Shown one piece after another: positions 24,295 to 33,752 of a DNA stretch of 48,218 nucleotides. The notes below the pieces were generated by a model. The model made no database searches and had not been told where the DNA came from. It saw only the letters and a program-made list of their open reading frames with translations. How positions within the stretch are numbered: the first letter of the stretch is position 1; each line of letters opens with the position of its first letter. Location of the stretch: positions 1 to 48,218 of the forward strand of contig NZ_BDAY01000090.1 in NCBI RefSeq assembly GCF_001612685.1. Direction: 5' to 3'. Source of the DNA: Nocardia altamirensis NBRC 108246 (lineage in GTDB: Bacteria > Actinomycetota > Actinomycetes > Mycobacteriales > Mycobacteriaceae). The translations under genes were made by a program, and so were the position numbers.

Positions 24295-24888
24295 GTGAGT
24301 ACACCGCCACCGCCCGGCCCGACGATGCCGTCGTCGGTCAAGATCGTCATCAGTGGCGGATTCGGCGTCGGCAAAACAACATTCATCGGCGCGATCTCCG
24401 AGATCGAGCCGCTGGTGACCGAGGCGGCGATGACCGAGGTCGCGATCGGCATCGACGATCCGGGCCGCCGTGCGGAGAAGACGCAGACCACGGTCGCGCT
24501 CGACTTCGGCCGCATCACGTTGGACCGCTCGCTGATTCTGTACCTGTTCGGCACGCCGGGCCAGGACCGGTTCGTCTTCCTGTGGGACGACCTGGTCGAC
24601 GGTGCGCTCGGCGCGGTGATCGTGGTCGACACCGGCCGGGTCGACGACTGCTATCCGGTGCTGGACTACTTCGAGGAGAAGCAGACGCCGTTCGTGGTGG
24701 TGGTCAACCGCTTCGACAACGGCACCTTCTTCGATCTCGGCGAGGTGCGCGAGGCGCTGGAGCTCGACGACTGGATCCCGGTGCTGGAATGCGATGCGCG
24801 CGACCGGGAATCGGTGAAGGAAGTGCTCGTCGCGCTGCTGGAGCAGGTGTTGTTCCACCGCCTGTCGGCGCAGGGGATGCCCGCGTAA
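24295..24888 (+). CDS. Conservon small GTPase (CvnD-like, MglA-type)
   Basis: The 197-residue Ras-like GTPase has Walker A GGFGVGKTTF, switch II region TPGQDRFVFLWDD and a modified G4 motif VVNRFD where NKxD is usual. GTG 24295 follows the DUF742 stop by one base. TTG 24277, inside the upstream gene's end, is an alternative start that would add six residues. The GTPase probably switches between roadblock- and membrane-bound states downstream of the kinase. A palindrome at 24903-24947 follows and may end the operon. Confidence 0.92.
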   Translation: MSTPPPPGPTMPSSVKIVISGGFGVGKTTFIGAISEIEPLVTEAAMTEVAIGIDDPGRRAEKTQTTVALDFGRITLDRSLILYLFGTPGQDRFVFLWDDLVDGALGAVIVVDTGRVDDCYPVLDYFEEKQTPFVVVVNRFDNGTFFDLGEVREALELDDWIPVLECDARDRESVKEVLVALLEQVLFHRLSAQGMPA

Positions 24889-24902
24889 GCGGATTTGCCT
24901 TC

Positions 24903-24947
24903 GAACGGGATATGGCACGGTGTTACGCCGTCTGCCATGTCCCGTTC
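24903..24947. repeat. Palindromic element, copy 1 (also a candidate terminator)
   Basis: GAACGGGATATGGCA (24903-24917) pairs with TGCCATGTCCCGTTC (24933-24947), 15 pairs with one wobble, and ACGG/CCGT continues inside. The arm sequence GCCATGTCCCGTTCGGCG recurs with one change at 47956, far away in the window. Confidence 0.7.
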
Positions 24948-25002
24948 GGCGTCTCTGCAGGGGTGTGGGCGGCCTGCACGGGAGTAGGGAAGGGTGGGCG
25001 GC

Positions 25003-25596
25003 ATGGGTGAGCAGAAGGAGCGAATGCTCCGCGGGGATCTGTACCGGGACAACGACGAGGAACTGGTCGCGGAACGACGCCGCGCGCAGGGCCTGTGCGA
25101 CGAGTTCAATCGCACCGGCGCCGACGACACCGAACAGCGGGACGCCCTCCTGCGTGCGCTGCTCGGCAAGCTGGGGGAGGGGTCATGGATCATGCCCCGA
25201 TTCCAGTGCGACTACGGGTATCTCATCGAGATCGGGACCAACAGTTTCCTGAATTACGATGCGATCCTGCTGGATTGCGCGCCGATCAGCATCGGTGACG
25301 ACGTGTCCATCGGGCCGCGGTGCCAGCTGCTGACCGCGCTGCATCCGGTGGACGATCACGAGCTGCGCAGGCAGCGGTGGGAGTCGGCGGCGCCGATCCG
25401 GATCGGCGACAACGTGTGGTTCGGTGGCGGTGTCATCGTGTGTCCAGGCGTCACCGTCGGCGACAACACCGTGGTCGGCGCGGGCAGCGTGGTCACCCGC
25501 GACCTGCCGTCGCACGTGTTCGCGGCGGGCAATCCCGCGCGTGTGATTCGCCCGCTCGACCAGACCGTGCCCAGCGACGGCGCCGACCGACAGTGA
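25003..25596 (+). CDS. Maltose/galactoside O-acetyltransferase-like hexapeptide protein
   Basis: The 197-residue protein has the Mac N-terminal segment (KERMLRGDLYRDNDEELVAE) and a left-handed beta-helix: QCDYGYLIEIGTNSFLNYDA, LDCAPISIGDDVSIGP, then PIRIGDNVWFGGGVIVCPGV, VTVGDNTVVGAGSVVTRDLP. The catalytic-type histidine is in LLTALHPVDD. It would acetylate a sugar hydroxyl using acetyl-CoA as a trimer. ATG 25003 is chosen, with GAAGGG 8 bases before; GTG 24994 overlaps that site. Its 114-base distance and the intervening palindrome suggest it is separate from the conservon. Confidence 0.9.
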   Translation: MGEQKERMLRGDLYRDNDEELVAERRRAQGLCDEFNRTGADDTEQRDALLRALLGKLGEGSWIMPRFQCDYGYLIEIGTNSFLNYDAILLDCAPISIGDDVSIGPRCQLLTALHPVDDHELRRQRWESAAPIRIGDNVWFGGGVIVCPGVTVGDNTVVGAGSVVTRDLPSHVFAAGNPARVIRPLDQTVPSDGADRQ

Positions 25597-25693
25597 GTCG
25601 CGTCGGCCCTGCCGCGCAGCCCAGCATCGAGTTCCTGCTCGAGGTGCCCGCGATGAATCCGGACGACACGCTGCGTGCGGCCGGCGGTTTGTG

Positions 25694-26194
25694 TCACCCC
25701 GCGGCGCGCGTCAGCACCGCGATCGGCAGCTTGCGTGACGTCAGCGCCTGATAGGTGTCGAAGTCTGGATACGCGGCCGTCAGTGTGCGCCACTTGGCGG
25801 CGTATTCGGCCTGGTCGGTGACGACCCTGGCGGTCACCGGCCAACTCTCCTTGCCGACGCGCACCTGCCCACCGCCCGCCGCGACCAGGTTGAGCCACCA
25901 CGCCGGCGGCTTCGGATTGCCCCCGAACGACCCGACGACCAGCAGGTCCTCGCCGTCGCGGACCAGCATCAGCACCACCGGACGCGGCTCGCCGGACTTG
26001 CGCCCGGTCACGGTCAGCTGGAAGATCGGACGGCCCAGGTACTTTCCGAAGGCCGTGCCGTCGAACCGCTGGTAGAGCCGGTTGTGCAGGCGGCTCTGGA
26101 ATCGAGTGATCGCGTTCAACCTGGTGCTGCCGAAGTGTGCGAATCGGCCGGTGCGGGTGAGGGAAACGGATTCGTCAGGGGCGTTCTCGACCAT
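25694..26194 (-). CDS. Deazaflavin-dependent nitroreductase (DDN) family protein
   Basis: The 166-residue protein fits the F420-dependent DDN family of mycobacteria and relatives: FDGTAFGKYLGRPIFQLTVT, GRKSGEPRPVVLMLVRDGED, VVGSFGGNPKPPAWWLNL, then EVTARVV-like strand and YPDFDTYQALTSRKLPIAVL. Members reduce quinones or activate nitroimidazoles using F420H2. ATG 26194 is preferred, because AAGGA lies 7 bases before it; ATG 26200 touches the ribosome site. It converges with the acetyltransferase and diverges from ppc. Confidence 0.88.
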   Translation of the reverse strand: MVENAPDESVSLTRTGRFAHFGSTRLNAITRFQSRLHNRLYQRFDGTAFGKYLGRPIFQLTVTGRKSGEPRPVVLMLVRDGEDLLVVGSFGGNPKPPAWWLNLVAAGGGQVRVGKESWPVTARVVTDQAEYAAKWRTLTAAYPDFDTYQALTSRKLPIAVLTRAAG

Positions 26195-26302
26195 GGGCAT
26201 CCTTGCAATGCGGTGATTTCTAGAGCGCGTGACACCACCGTACCGGCGCCCCGCGCGCCACGATGTGGGCTCCGTCGCATACCAACACTCGGCCGACGGC
26301 AA

Positions 26303-26308
26303 TACTGT
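26303..26308 (+). promoter_or_regulatory. Candidate -10 box, leaderless ppc
   Basis: TACTGT ends 6 bases before ATG 26315, with no Shine-Dalgarno sequence. Confidence 0.45.
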
Positions 26309-26314
26309 CTGATC

Positions 26315-29086
26315 ATGGGCGAATCGACGAGCGAGACGCAACAGGACGCCATCCGGCCGCTACGGGACGACATCCGCTTCCTCGGCGGCGTGCTCGGCGA
26401 CACCATCCGGGACCACGAGGGTCCCGAGGTGTTCGACCTCATCGAGCGGGTGCGGATCGAGGCCTTCCGGGTGCGGCGCGCCGAGGTGGAGCGCAGCGCG
26501 GTCGCGGAGATGCTCGACGGTGTCGAGATCACGGTGGCATTGCCGCTGATCCGCGCGTTCAGCTACTTCGTACTGCTGGCCAACCTGGCCGAGGACATCC
26601 AGCGCGACCGCAGGCGCACCGCGCACGAGGCGGCCGGTGAGCCGCCGCAGGATTCGTCGCTCGCGGCCACCTATCGCAAGCTCGACGCGGCGGCACTGGA
26701 CGGCGCCGAGGTGGCCGATCTGCTCGCCGACGCGCTGGTCTCGCCGGTGATCACCGCGCACCCCACCGAGACCCGCCGCCGCACCGTCTTCGACGCGCAG
26801 ACGCGGATCACCGAGTTGATGCGGCTGCGCCAGCGCTACCCCGAAACCGAGCGTGCCCGTGCCGATTTGGAGCACCAGATCCGCCGCCAGGTGCTCAGCC
26901 TGTGGCGCACCGCGCTGATCAGGTTGGCGCGCTTGCGGATCCAGGACGAGATCTCGGTCGGCCTGCGCTACTACGACATCACCCTGTTCGACGTGATCCC
27001 GGCGATCAACGCCGAGGTGCGGGCGGCGCTGCGCTCGCGCTTTCCCGGTGTCGAACTGTTGCCGCGCCCGATGTTGCGGCCCGGGTCATGGATCGGCGGC
27101 GACCGCGACGGAAACCCCTATGTCACAGCGGAGGTCGTGCGGCAGGCCGGGCAGCAGGCCGCGACGGTCGCCTTCACCCGGTACCTGGGTGAGCTCGTGG
27201 AGCTGGAGAAGTCGCTGGCGCTTTCGGCGCGTCTGGTGTCGGTGACCCCCGAGGTCGCCGCATTGGCAGAGGCCGGATATCCGGACCCGGCCGCCCACGC
27301 CGACGAGCCGTATCGCCGTGCGCTGCACACCATCCGGGGCCGACTGACCGCCACTGCCGCCCGCACCCTCGGCACCATCCCCGCGACCGGACTCGACGTG
27401 GGGGCAGCGCCGTACCCGACGCCACAGGCGGTGCTCGACGATCTGGACGCCATCGACGCCTCACTGCGCGCGAGCAGGGACGATCTGCTGGCCGACGACC
27501 GCCTCGCCGCGCTGCGGCACGCGATCGAGACCTTCGGCTTCCACCTGCAGGGCCTGGACATGCGGCAGAACTCGGAGATCCACGAGCAGGTCGTCGCCGA
27601 GCTACTCGCCTGGGCCGGTGTGCATCCCGACTACGCAAGTCTGCCCGAGTCGCGGCGGGTCGAGCTGCTCGAGGCCGAGCTGCGCACCAGGCGACCGCTG
27701 CTCGGCCCGCACGCCAGGCTGAGCGAGCTGGCCCGCAAGGAGATCGACATCGTCTGCGCGGCAAAGGATGTGGTGGACACCTTCGGGGTGGAGGCGGTGC
27801 CCAACTACATCATCAGCATGTGCACCTCGGTCAGCGACATGCTGGAGGCGGCCCTGCTGCTGAAGGAGGGCGGCCTGCTCGATCCCGGCGCGCCGGACGC
27901 GCCGCCGAGCTGTTCGGTCGGCATCGTTCCGCTGTTCGAGACGATCGAGGACCTCGCCGCGGGTGCGGCGACATTGTCCGCGGCACTGGATGTCCCGGCC
28001 TATCACGAGCTGGTCGCCGCGCGCGGGATGCGGCAGGAGGTGATGCTCGGCTACTCCGATTCGAACAAGGACGGCGGGTATCTCGCCGCGAACTGGGCGC
28101 TGTACCGGGCCGAGTTGGAGCTGGTCGAGGTGGCGCGGAAGACCGGAATTCGGTTGCGGCTGTTCCACGGTCGCGGCGGCACCGTCGGCCGTGGCGGCGG
28201 CCGCAGCTACGACGCCATCCTCGCCCAGCCCGCCGGTGCCGTGCGCGGTTCGCTGCGGCTGACCGAGCAGGGCGAAGTGATCGCCGCCAAGTACGCCGAA
28301 CCCGGTGCGGCCCACCGCAATCTGGAGTCGCTGATCGCGGGCACGCTGGAGTCGACGCTGCTCGACGTCGAGGGCCTCGGCGCCGATGCCGAGCCGTCCT
28401 ACGAGGTGATGGACGAGTTGGCCGCCCGCGCCCGCGCCGCCTACTCGCGGCTGGTGCACGAAACACCCGGATTCGTCGAGTATTTCCGCCAGTCCACCCC
28501 GGTCGCCGAGGTCGGCGATTTGAACATCGGCAGCAGGCCCGCATCACGCAAGCCGACCAACTCGGTGTCAGATCTGCGCGCCATCCCGTGGGTGATGTCG
28601 TGGAGCCAGGCGCGGGTGATGCTGCCCGGCTGGTACGGCACCGGTACCGCGTTGGAGGAGTGGGTCGGTGGCGACCCGGACCGGCTCGCGCGGCTGACCG
28701 ATCTGTATCGCCGCTGGCCGTTCCTGCGGACCGTGCTGTCGAACCTGGCGCAGGTGATGGCCAAGAGCGACCTCGATATCGCCGCCCGCTACGCCGAACT
28801 CGTCGAGAACGTGACGTTGCGGGAGCAGATCTTCGGCATGATCCGCGAGGAGCATGCCAAGACCATCCGCATGTACATCGCGATCACCGGCAACGAGCAC
28901 CTGCTCGCGGACAACCCGTCACTGTCCGAATCGATCCACAACCGGTTCCCGTACCTGGAGCCGTTGAACCAGATGCAGGTGGAATTGCTGCGCAGGCTCC
29001 GGGCCGGCGACGACTCCGAACTGGTCCGCCGCGGCATTCTGCTGACCATGAACGGCCTTGCCACCGCGCTGCGTAACTCGGGATAA
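26315..29086 (+). CDS. ppc: Phosphoenolpyruvate carboxylase
   Basis: PEP carboxylase adds bicarbonate to PEP to give oxaloacetate, refilling the TCA cycle. The 923-residue protein shows all family landmarks: VITAHPTETRRR (about 146, catalytic His), GSWIGGDRDGNPYV (about 258-271), EVMLGYSDSNKDGGY (about 575), FHGRGGTVGRGGG (about 617), WSQARVMLPGWYGTG and QVMAKSDLDIA. The C-terminus (MNGLATALRNSG) fits the allosteric aspartate-binding end of the family. ATG 26315 gives the standard length; the open frame upstream to 26084 lies over the divergent nitroreductase start and is not used. Confidence 0.97.
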   Translation: MGESTSETQQDAIRPLRDDIRFLGGVLGDTIRDHEGPEVFDLIERVRIEAFRVRRAEVERSAVAEMLDGVEITVALPLIRAFSYFVLLANLAEDIQRDRRRTAHEAAGEPPQDSSLAATYRKLDAAALDGAEVADLLADALVSPVITAHPTETRRRTVFDAQTRITELMRLRQRYPETERARADLEHQIRRQVLSLWRTALIRLARLRIQDEISVGLRYYDITLFDVIPAINAEVRAALRSRFPGVELLPRPMLRPGSWIGGDRDGNPYVTAEVVRQAGQQAATVAFTRYLGELVELEKSLALSARLVSVTPEVAALAEAGYPDPAAHADEPYRRALHTIRGRLTATAARTLGTIPATGLDVGAAPYPTPQAVLDDLDAIDASLRASRDDLLADDRLAALRHAIETFGFHLQGLDMRQNSEIHEQVVAELLAWAGVHPDYASLPESRRVELLEAELRTRRPLLGPHARLSELARKEIDIVCAAKDVVDTFGVEAVPNYIISMCTSVSDMLEAALLLKEGGLLDPGAPDAPPSCSVGIVPLFETIEDLAAGAATLSAALDVPAYHELVAARGMRQEVMLGYSDSNKDGGYLAANWALYRAELELVEVARKTGIRLRLFHGRGGTVGRGGGRSYDAILAQPAGAVRGSLRLTEQGEVIAAKYAEPGAAHRNLESLIAGTLESTLLDVEGLGADAEPSYEVMDELAARARAAYSRLVHETPGFVEYFRQSTPVAEVGDLNIGSRPASRKPTNSVSDLRAIPWVMSWSQARVMLPGWYGTGTALEEWVGGDPDRLARLTDLYRRWPFLRTVLSNLAQVMAKSDLDIAARYAELVENVTLREQIFGMIREEHAKTIRMYIAITGNEHLLADNPSLSESIHNRFPYLEPLNQMQVELLRRLRAGDDSELVRRGILLTMNGLATALRNSG

Positions 29087-29118
29087 CCGCTGCGCCACCC
29101 GGTGCGGCGACTGATCGG

Positions 29119-30021
29119 CTACTCGGACTCGACGGCCGCGGCCGCGGACTGGTCCAGTGTTGTCTGGATGAACGCCCGCGCCGCGGCGGTGAGCGGCCCG
29201 GTCCGGTACACCAGCCACTGCGGCAGCTGTTCGGGCGGGGAGAACCGGTAGACCTCGGCGCCTGCCCGGCAGGCCAGGTCGTACCAGCCGTCGGGCATCA
29301 GGCCACAGCCGATGCCGCGCAACACCATCGGTAGCACCACGCTGCGGTCGCCGACCTCGGCGGCGATGTGCAGGTCGCCGACGGTGGCGGCGAGCCGATC
29401 GAAGCGCGCCCGCACCGCGGTCGCAGGCTGGGTGATCACGAAACTCAGCCCGCGCAGGTCCGCCGGTGTCACCGTGCCGTCGACGCCGATCACGGTGCCG
29501 GGCGGGGCGACGAGCAGGAACTGTTCGTCGCGCAGATGGATCGCGACCAGTCCCTGTCCGGCGGGACGTTCCGCGCTGCCGCACACGCCGACCTCGCAGC
29601 TCCCGCGCAGCACGGTGGCGACCACTTCGGCGGCCGACGGCGCCGACCAGGTGCCGACCGTCACACCGGGATGATGCTCACGCAGCGCCGCGATGGTGCC
29701 GATCACCGGTTCCAACGTGGAGGACGAGGTAGCCGCCACGTCGACGCGGCCGACCACGCCCGCGCCGACGGCCTGGGCGGCCGCGCGCAACGCGTCCAGA
29801 TCGCGCAGCACCTGCCGCGCCCGGTCGGCCATGAACTCTCCGGCGTTGCTGAGCACTGCGTTGCGCCCGATGCGGTGGAACAGCGGGACGCCGAGCTCCT
29901 TCTCGAGCTTGCCGATCGCCCTGGACAGCGACGGCTGGGCAACTTGGAGCGCGCGTGCCGCGTGGGTGAATCCGCCGTGTTCCACGATGGCGACGAAGTA
30001 CTCGAGTTGCCGACGTTCCAT
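29119..30021 (-). CDS. LysR-type transcriptional regulator
   Basis: The 300-residue protein has the LysR HTH (RRQLEYFVAIVEHGGFTHAA, QVAQPSLSRAIGKLEKELGV) and a periplasmic-binding-like effector domain from about residue 92. It diverges from the gamma-glutamyltransferase gene, with 71 bases between starts and an inverted repeat in the gap, so it most likely controls ggt and perhaps the peptide importer. ATG 30021 follows a TAGCCT box by 6 bases and seems leaderless; GTG 30027 is an alternative. The co-inducer is unknown. Confidence 0.9.
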   Translation of the reverse strand: MERRQLEYFVAIVEHGGFTHAARALQVAQPSLSRAIGKLEKELGVPLFHRIGRNAVLSNAGEFMADRARQVLRDLDALRAAAQAVGAGVVGRVDVAATSSSTLEPVIGTIAALREHHPGVTVGTWSAPSAAEVVATVLRGSCEVGVCGSAERPAGQGLVAIHLRDEQFLLVAPPGTVIGVDGTVTPADLRGLSFVITQPATAVRARFDRLAATVGDLHIAAEVGDRSVVLPMVLRGIGCGLMPDGWYDLACRAGAEVYRFSPPEQLPQWLVYRTGPLTAAARAFIQTTLDQSAAAAVESE

Positions 30022-30031
30022 AACCACAGGC

Positions 30032-30074
30032 TATCGGTTTAGTGCTTTAGATGTCTTGGACGTACGTACCGATA
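30032..30074. promoter_or_regulatory. LysR/ggt divergent control region
   Basis: TATCGGT (30032-30038) and ACCGATA (30068-30074) form a 7 bp inverted repeat spanning the divergent promoter gap. AGGCTA at 30028-30033 (TAGCCT on the minus strand) is the candidate -10 box of the LysR gene. Confidence 0.4.
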
Positions 30075-30092
30075 TAGGGAGATACTCAGCAG

Positions 30093-31874
30093 GTGTTCAC
30101 CACGCGTCCTACCCTGCAGGGCACCTTCGGGATGGTGTCGTCTACCCATTGGCTCGCCTCGGCCGCCGCGATGGCGGTGCTCGAGGACGACGGCAATGCG
30201 TTCGACGCGGCGGTCGCCGCGGCGTTCGTGCTGCACGTGGTCGAGCCACACCTGAATGGTCCGGGCGGCGACGCCCCGATCATTCTCGCACCCGCGGGGC
30301 TGCCCCCTCGCGTGCTGTGCGGCCAGGGGCCGGCGCCTGCCGGTGCGACCATCGACCACTACCGGTCGCTGGGTCTGGATCTGGTGCCAGGCACCGGCCC
30401 CTTGGCAGCAGCTGTACCAGGCGCGTTCGATGCCTGGATGGTGCTGCTGCGCGATCACGGAACCAAGCGACTCGCCGAGGTGCTGTCCTACGCCATCTGG
30501 AACGCCGAGCGCGGCCACCCCGCGGTCGAGCGGATCGGCGAGACCGTGGAGACGGTCGCCGAGTTGTTCGAAAACGAATGGCAGAGCTCGGCGGAGCTCT
30601 ACTTGCGCGACGGAAAGGCCCCTGCCGCAGGCGCATTGCTGCGCAACCCGGCACTGGCCGATACCTGGCGCAGGCTGATCGCCGAGGCGGAGGCCGCGAG
30701 CAGCGATCGGGAAGCGCAGATCGAGGCGGCCCGCAAGGTCTGGCGCGAAGGGTTCATCGGCGAGGCGCTGGTGAACTACTCGTCGCGGCCGACCATGGAC
30801 ACCTCGGGCGAGCGGCACTCCGGCACGATGACCGGCGATGACCTGGTGAATTTCACTGCTACGTACGAGAATCCGGCCACCTACACCTGGAACGGCTGGA
30901 CCATCGCGAAGGCGGGCCTGTGGAGCCAGGGCCCGGTGTTCCTGCAGCAGCTCGCGTTGCTGCCGGAACGGCTGGAATACGGAACGCCGGAGTACTACCA
31001 CACGCTCATCGAGGTCTCGAAGCTCGCGTTCGCCGACCGTGAGGCCTGGTACGGCGACAGCACGCAGGTGTCGCTCGATACGCTGCTGTCCTCCTGGTAC
31101 AACGCGCAGCGCAGCGCGCTGATCGAGCCGAGTGCCTCCTATGAACTGCGGCCGGGCAGCCCGGACGGGCAGCAGCCACGGCTGAGCCGGTACGCCCAGG
31201 CAAATTCCTTGTGCGAGTTGGAGATTCCGCTCGGTGCTGGCGAGCCGACGGTGGCAACCAGCGGTGCCACCCGCGGCGACACCTGTCAGGTCGACGTGGT
31301 CGACCGCTGGGGCAATATGGTCGCGGCGACGCCGAGTGGTGGCTGGCTGCAATCCAATCCGGTGGTGCCCGAGCTCGGTTTCCCGCTCGGCACTCGACTA
31401 CAGATGAATTGGCTGGAGCCGGGCCTGCCCAACTCGCTGGCGCCGGGCAAGCGGCCGCGGACAACGCTCAGTCCGTCGCTGGCATTGCGCGACGGCGAGG
31501 CGGTGATGGCGTTCGGCACCCCGGGTGGCGATCAGCAGGATCAGTGGAGCCTGCATTTCTTCCTGGCGGTCGCGTTGCGGGACAAGGTGCGTGGCGGCCT
31601 CGATCTGCAGGGCGCCATCGACGCGCCGAACTGGCATCAGGAAAGTTTCCCCGGCTCGTTCTATCCACGGGTGATGAGTCCGGGTTCGGTCATCGTGGAA
31701 TCGCGGATCGGCACGGAGGTCATCGAGGATCTCGAACGTCGCGGGCATCGCGTCACCGTCGGCGGACCGTGGTCCGAGGGCCGGATGTGCGCAGTGGCTC
31801 GCGACCGGGACAACGGTGTACTTTCGGCTGGCGCGAATCCCCGTGGGATGCAGGGCTACGCGACCGGACGATAA
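30093..31874 (+). CDS. Gamma-glutamyltransferase-family Ntn hydrolase
   Basis: The 593-residue protein belongs to the GGT family of self-cleaving N-terminal nucleophile hydrolases. It starts MFTTRPTLQGTFGMVSSTHW; DAAVAAAFVLHVVEPHLNGP and GDAPIIL match the large subunit. The expected nucleophile is Thr397 in GDTCQVDVVDRWGNM, which would give a ~196-residue small subunit. PRTTLSPSLALRDGE and FGTPGGDQQDQWSL are conserved C-terminal elements. There is no signal peptide, unlike periplasmic GGTs, so it should act in the cytoplasm, perhaps on imported gamma-glutamyl peptides or another amide. GTG 30093 is used. It sits upstream of a peptide importer and is probably controlled by the LysR protein. 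Confidence 0.88.
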   Translation: MFTTRPTLQGTFGMVSSTHWLASAAAMAVLEDDGNAFDAAVAAAFVLHVVEPHLNGPGGDAPIILAPAGLPPRVLCGQGPAPAGATIDHYRSLGLDLVPGTGPLAAAVPGAFDAWMVLLRDHGTKRLAEVLSYAIWNAERGHPAVERIGETVETVAELFENEWQSSAELYLRDGKAPAAGALLRNPALADTWRRLIAEAEAASSDREAQIEAARKVWREGFIGEALVNYSSRPTMDTSGERHSGTMTGDDLVNFTATYENPATYTWNGWTIAKAGLWSQGPVFLQQLALLPERLEYGTPEYYHTLIEVSKLAFADREAWYGDSTQVSLDTLLSSWYNAQRSALIEPSASYELRPGSPDGQQPRLSRYAQANSLCELEIPLGAGEPTVATSGATRGDTCQVDVVDRWGNMVAATPSGGWLQSNPVVPELGFPLGTRLQMNWLEPGLPNSLAPGKRPRTTLSPSLALRDGEAVMAFGTPGGDQQDQWSLHFFLAVALRDKVRGGLDLQGAIDAPNWHQESFPGSFYPRVMSPGSVIVESRIGTEVIEDLERRGHRVTVGGPWSEGRMCAVARDRDNGVLSAGANPRGMQGYATGR

Positions 31875-31939
31875 CTGTACACATCATCAACCGATAACCG
31901 CACGATCACGTTCAGCGATAACTTCATACAGCGTCGAAG

Positions 31940-31973
31940 ATAGCGGTCCTGCAGCAGCCGGATCGCTATTTTT
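31940..31973 (+). terminator. Intrinsic terminator after ggt
   Basis: ATAGCGGTCC (31940-31949) pairs with GGATCGCTAT (31960-31969, one wobble) and runs into TTTTT. The right arm with the T-run (CGGATCGCTATTTTTCGTGC) is repeated exactly before the second binding-protein gene. Confidence 0.8.
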
Positions 31974-32059
31974 CGTGCCCTTTTCACGGCGTGCTTTGTA
32001 GCCAAAGTGAACAATTTGCAAAAAGGTTTACCCGGCGCGAAATGTGGAACAGCGTGAAG

Positions 32060-32065
32060 TATCTT
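32060..32065 (+). promoter_or_regulatory. Candidate -10 box, first binding protein
   Basis: TATCTT ends 7 bases before ATG 32073 within TGAAGTATCTTGTAGCGC, which is nearly identical to the segment before the second copy. Confidence 0.5.
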
Positions 32066-32072
32066 GTAGCGC

Positions 32073-33704
32073 ATGCTTGCTCGCTTCTCACGGATGGTGG
32101 TGCTCGGCGTTGCCGTCGTCGCGCTCGCGTCCTGCGCACCGGTCCAACACCCCGACGGGACCGCAACGCACACAGATGATTTCGGCACGCCGGTCGGCAC
32201 CCGACAGGTGCGCAAGGGCGGCGAGCTGGTGATGGGTCTTTCCGCTGAACCGGACAAGCTCGATCCGACCACCTCCAGCTCGCTCTACACGCGCTACGTC
32301 ATGGGCTCGATCTGCGAAAAGCTCTACGACAACGACGCTTCCGGCAACTTGGTGCCGCAGCTCGCCACCGGAATGCCGACGGTCACCGATGAGGGGTTGA
32401 CCGTCACCATTCCGGTGCGCAACGACATCAAGTTCGCCGACGGCGCCGCGTTCGATGCCACCGCGGTGAAAACCAGCCTCGATCGACACTTCAGCATGAA
32501 AGGCTCGCAGCGAACCAGCGAAATGGGGCCGGTCGCGAGCATCGAGGTCGCCGATTCGTCGAATGTGGTGATCCGGTACAAGAAGCCGTTCGCGCCGATC
32601 ACCGCCGCGCTCGCCGACCGGGCCGGGATGATCCTGTCGCCCGCCGCGCTCGCGAAGGACGAGGGAAAGAACTTCGGCGACAACCCGGTGTGTGTCGGGG
32701 CGTTCAAGTTCGTCAAGCGGGTGCCGCAGACCTCGATCATCGTGGAACGCGATCCGCTGTACTACGACGCCAAGAAGGTGCATCTCGACAAGATCACTTA
32801 TCGGATCATGATCGACGCGAACATTCGCGCGTCGAATCTGCGCTCCGGTGATATTCAGGTCGCGGACACCATCTCCCCGCAGGACGTGGACGCACTGGCC
32901 AAGAACCCTGACCTGAAGCTGGTGCAGTCGGGATCGCTTGGCTTTCAAGGCATCTACATCAACATCGGCAATGTCGACGGCGTGGGTAAGCCAACCAAGC
33001 AGATCGACACCCCGATCGCGAAGGACGCCAGGATCAGGCAGGCGCTGTCGCTGAGCATCGACCGGAACACCCTGGTCGACACCGTCTTCAACAACTGGTT
33101 CGAGCCGGCTTGCTCGGCGATCGTGCCGAAAAGCACCTTCGCCACGCCTGCCGGAACCGATTGCCCTGCTTACGATCCGAAGAAGTCGCGGGAGCTGCTC
33201 AAGGAAGCGGGCGCGCAGATCCCGTATCCGATCACGCTGCAGGTGACGACCACCCAGGATCAGCTCCGGATGGCACAGGCGTTGCAGGCCAACGTCGCTG
33301 AAGGCGGCTTCGACCTGAAGATCGTGCCTGTCGAATACTCCACGCTGTTGGACGTGCAGAAGAAGGGCACCTTCGAGGCGTTGATGCTCGGCTGGTCGGG
33401 CCGTCTCGACCCGGACGCGAACATCACGCGGTTCTTCGGCACGAAGTCGCCGGGCAATTACGTCGGGTACAGCTCGCCGAAGGTGGACGAGCTGCTCCAA
33501 AAGGCTGCCCAGAGCACCGATACCGCGCAGCGGGCCGAGCTGTACGGACAAGCGAACCAGGCGATGGCCAAGGACACCCCCTACGTCTACACCTACCGAC
33601 TGCGCCTGCTCACCGTGCACACCACGAAGGTGACTGGTGTCGAGGTGTATGCCGACGGTGTCGTCCGCCTCGGTAAGGCCGCCTTCGTCGAGGACAAGGG
33701 CTGA
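32073..33704 (+). CDS. Peptide-type ABC transporter substrate-binding lipoprotein, copy 1
   Basis: The 543-residue lipoprotein of the DppA/OppA (family 5) type binds a peptide or similar solute outside the membrane. A signal peptide (MLARFSRMVVLGVAVVALAS) ends in the lipobox LASC. GGELVMGLSAEPDKLDPTTS is the family entry motif, followed by YTRYVMGSICEKLYDND and the two-lobe fold. It has the same length as the next gene and closely matches it along its whole sequence. The start appears leaderless. Confidence 0.93.
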   Translation: MLARFSRMVVLGVAVVALASCAPVQHPDGTATHTDDFGTPVGTRQVRKGGELVMGLSAEPDKLDPTTSSSLYTRYVMGSICEKLYDNDASGNLVPQLATGMPTVTDEGLTVTIPVRNDIKFADGAAFDATAVKTSLDRHFSMKGSQRTSEMGPVASIEVADSSNVVIRYKKPFAPITAALADRAGMILSPAALAKDEGKNFGDNPVCVGAFKFVKRVPQTSIIVERDPLYYDAKKVHLDKITYRIMIDANIRASNLRSGDIQVADTISPQDVDALAKNPDLKLVQSGSLGFQGIYINIGNVDGVGKPTKQIDTPIAKDARIRQALSLSIDRNTLVDTVFNNWFEPACSAIVPKSTFATPAGTDCPAYDPKKSRELLKEAGAQIPYPITLQVTTTQDQLRMAQALQANVAEGGFDLKIVPVEYSTLLDVQKKGTFEALMLGWSGRLDPDANITRFFGTKSPGNYVGYSSPKVDELLQKAAQSTDTAQRAELYGQANQAMAKDTPYVYTYRLRLLTVHTTKVTGVEVYADGVVRLGKAAFVEDKG

Positions 33705-33752
33705 TTAGTCCTGCTGCGGTAGTGTTTACCGCTGCTTCATAAGTTGACGCGG

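Noticed and set aside
25593..25751. 52-codon plus-strand frame starting GTG and overlapping the acetyltransferase stop
   Set aside because: The GTGA overlap is attractive, but the frame ends inside the convergent nitroreductase gene and shows no known motif. It is too weak to call.
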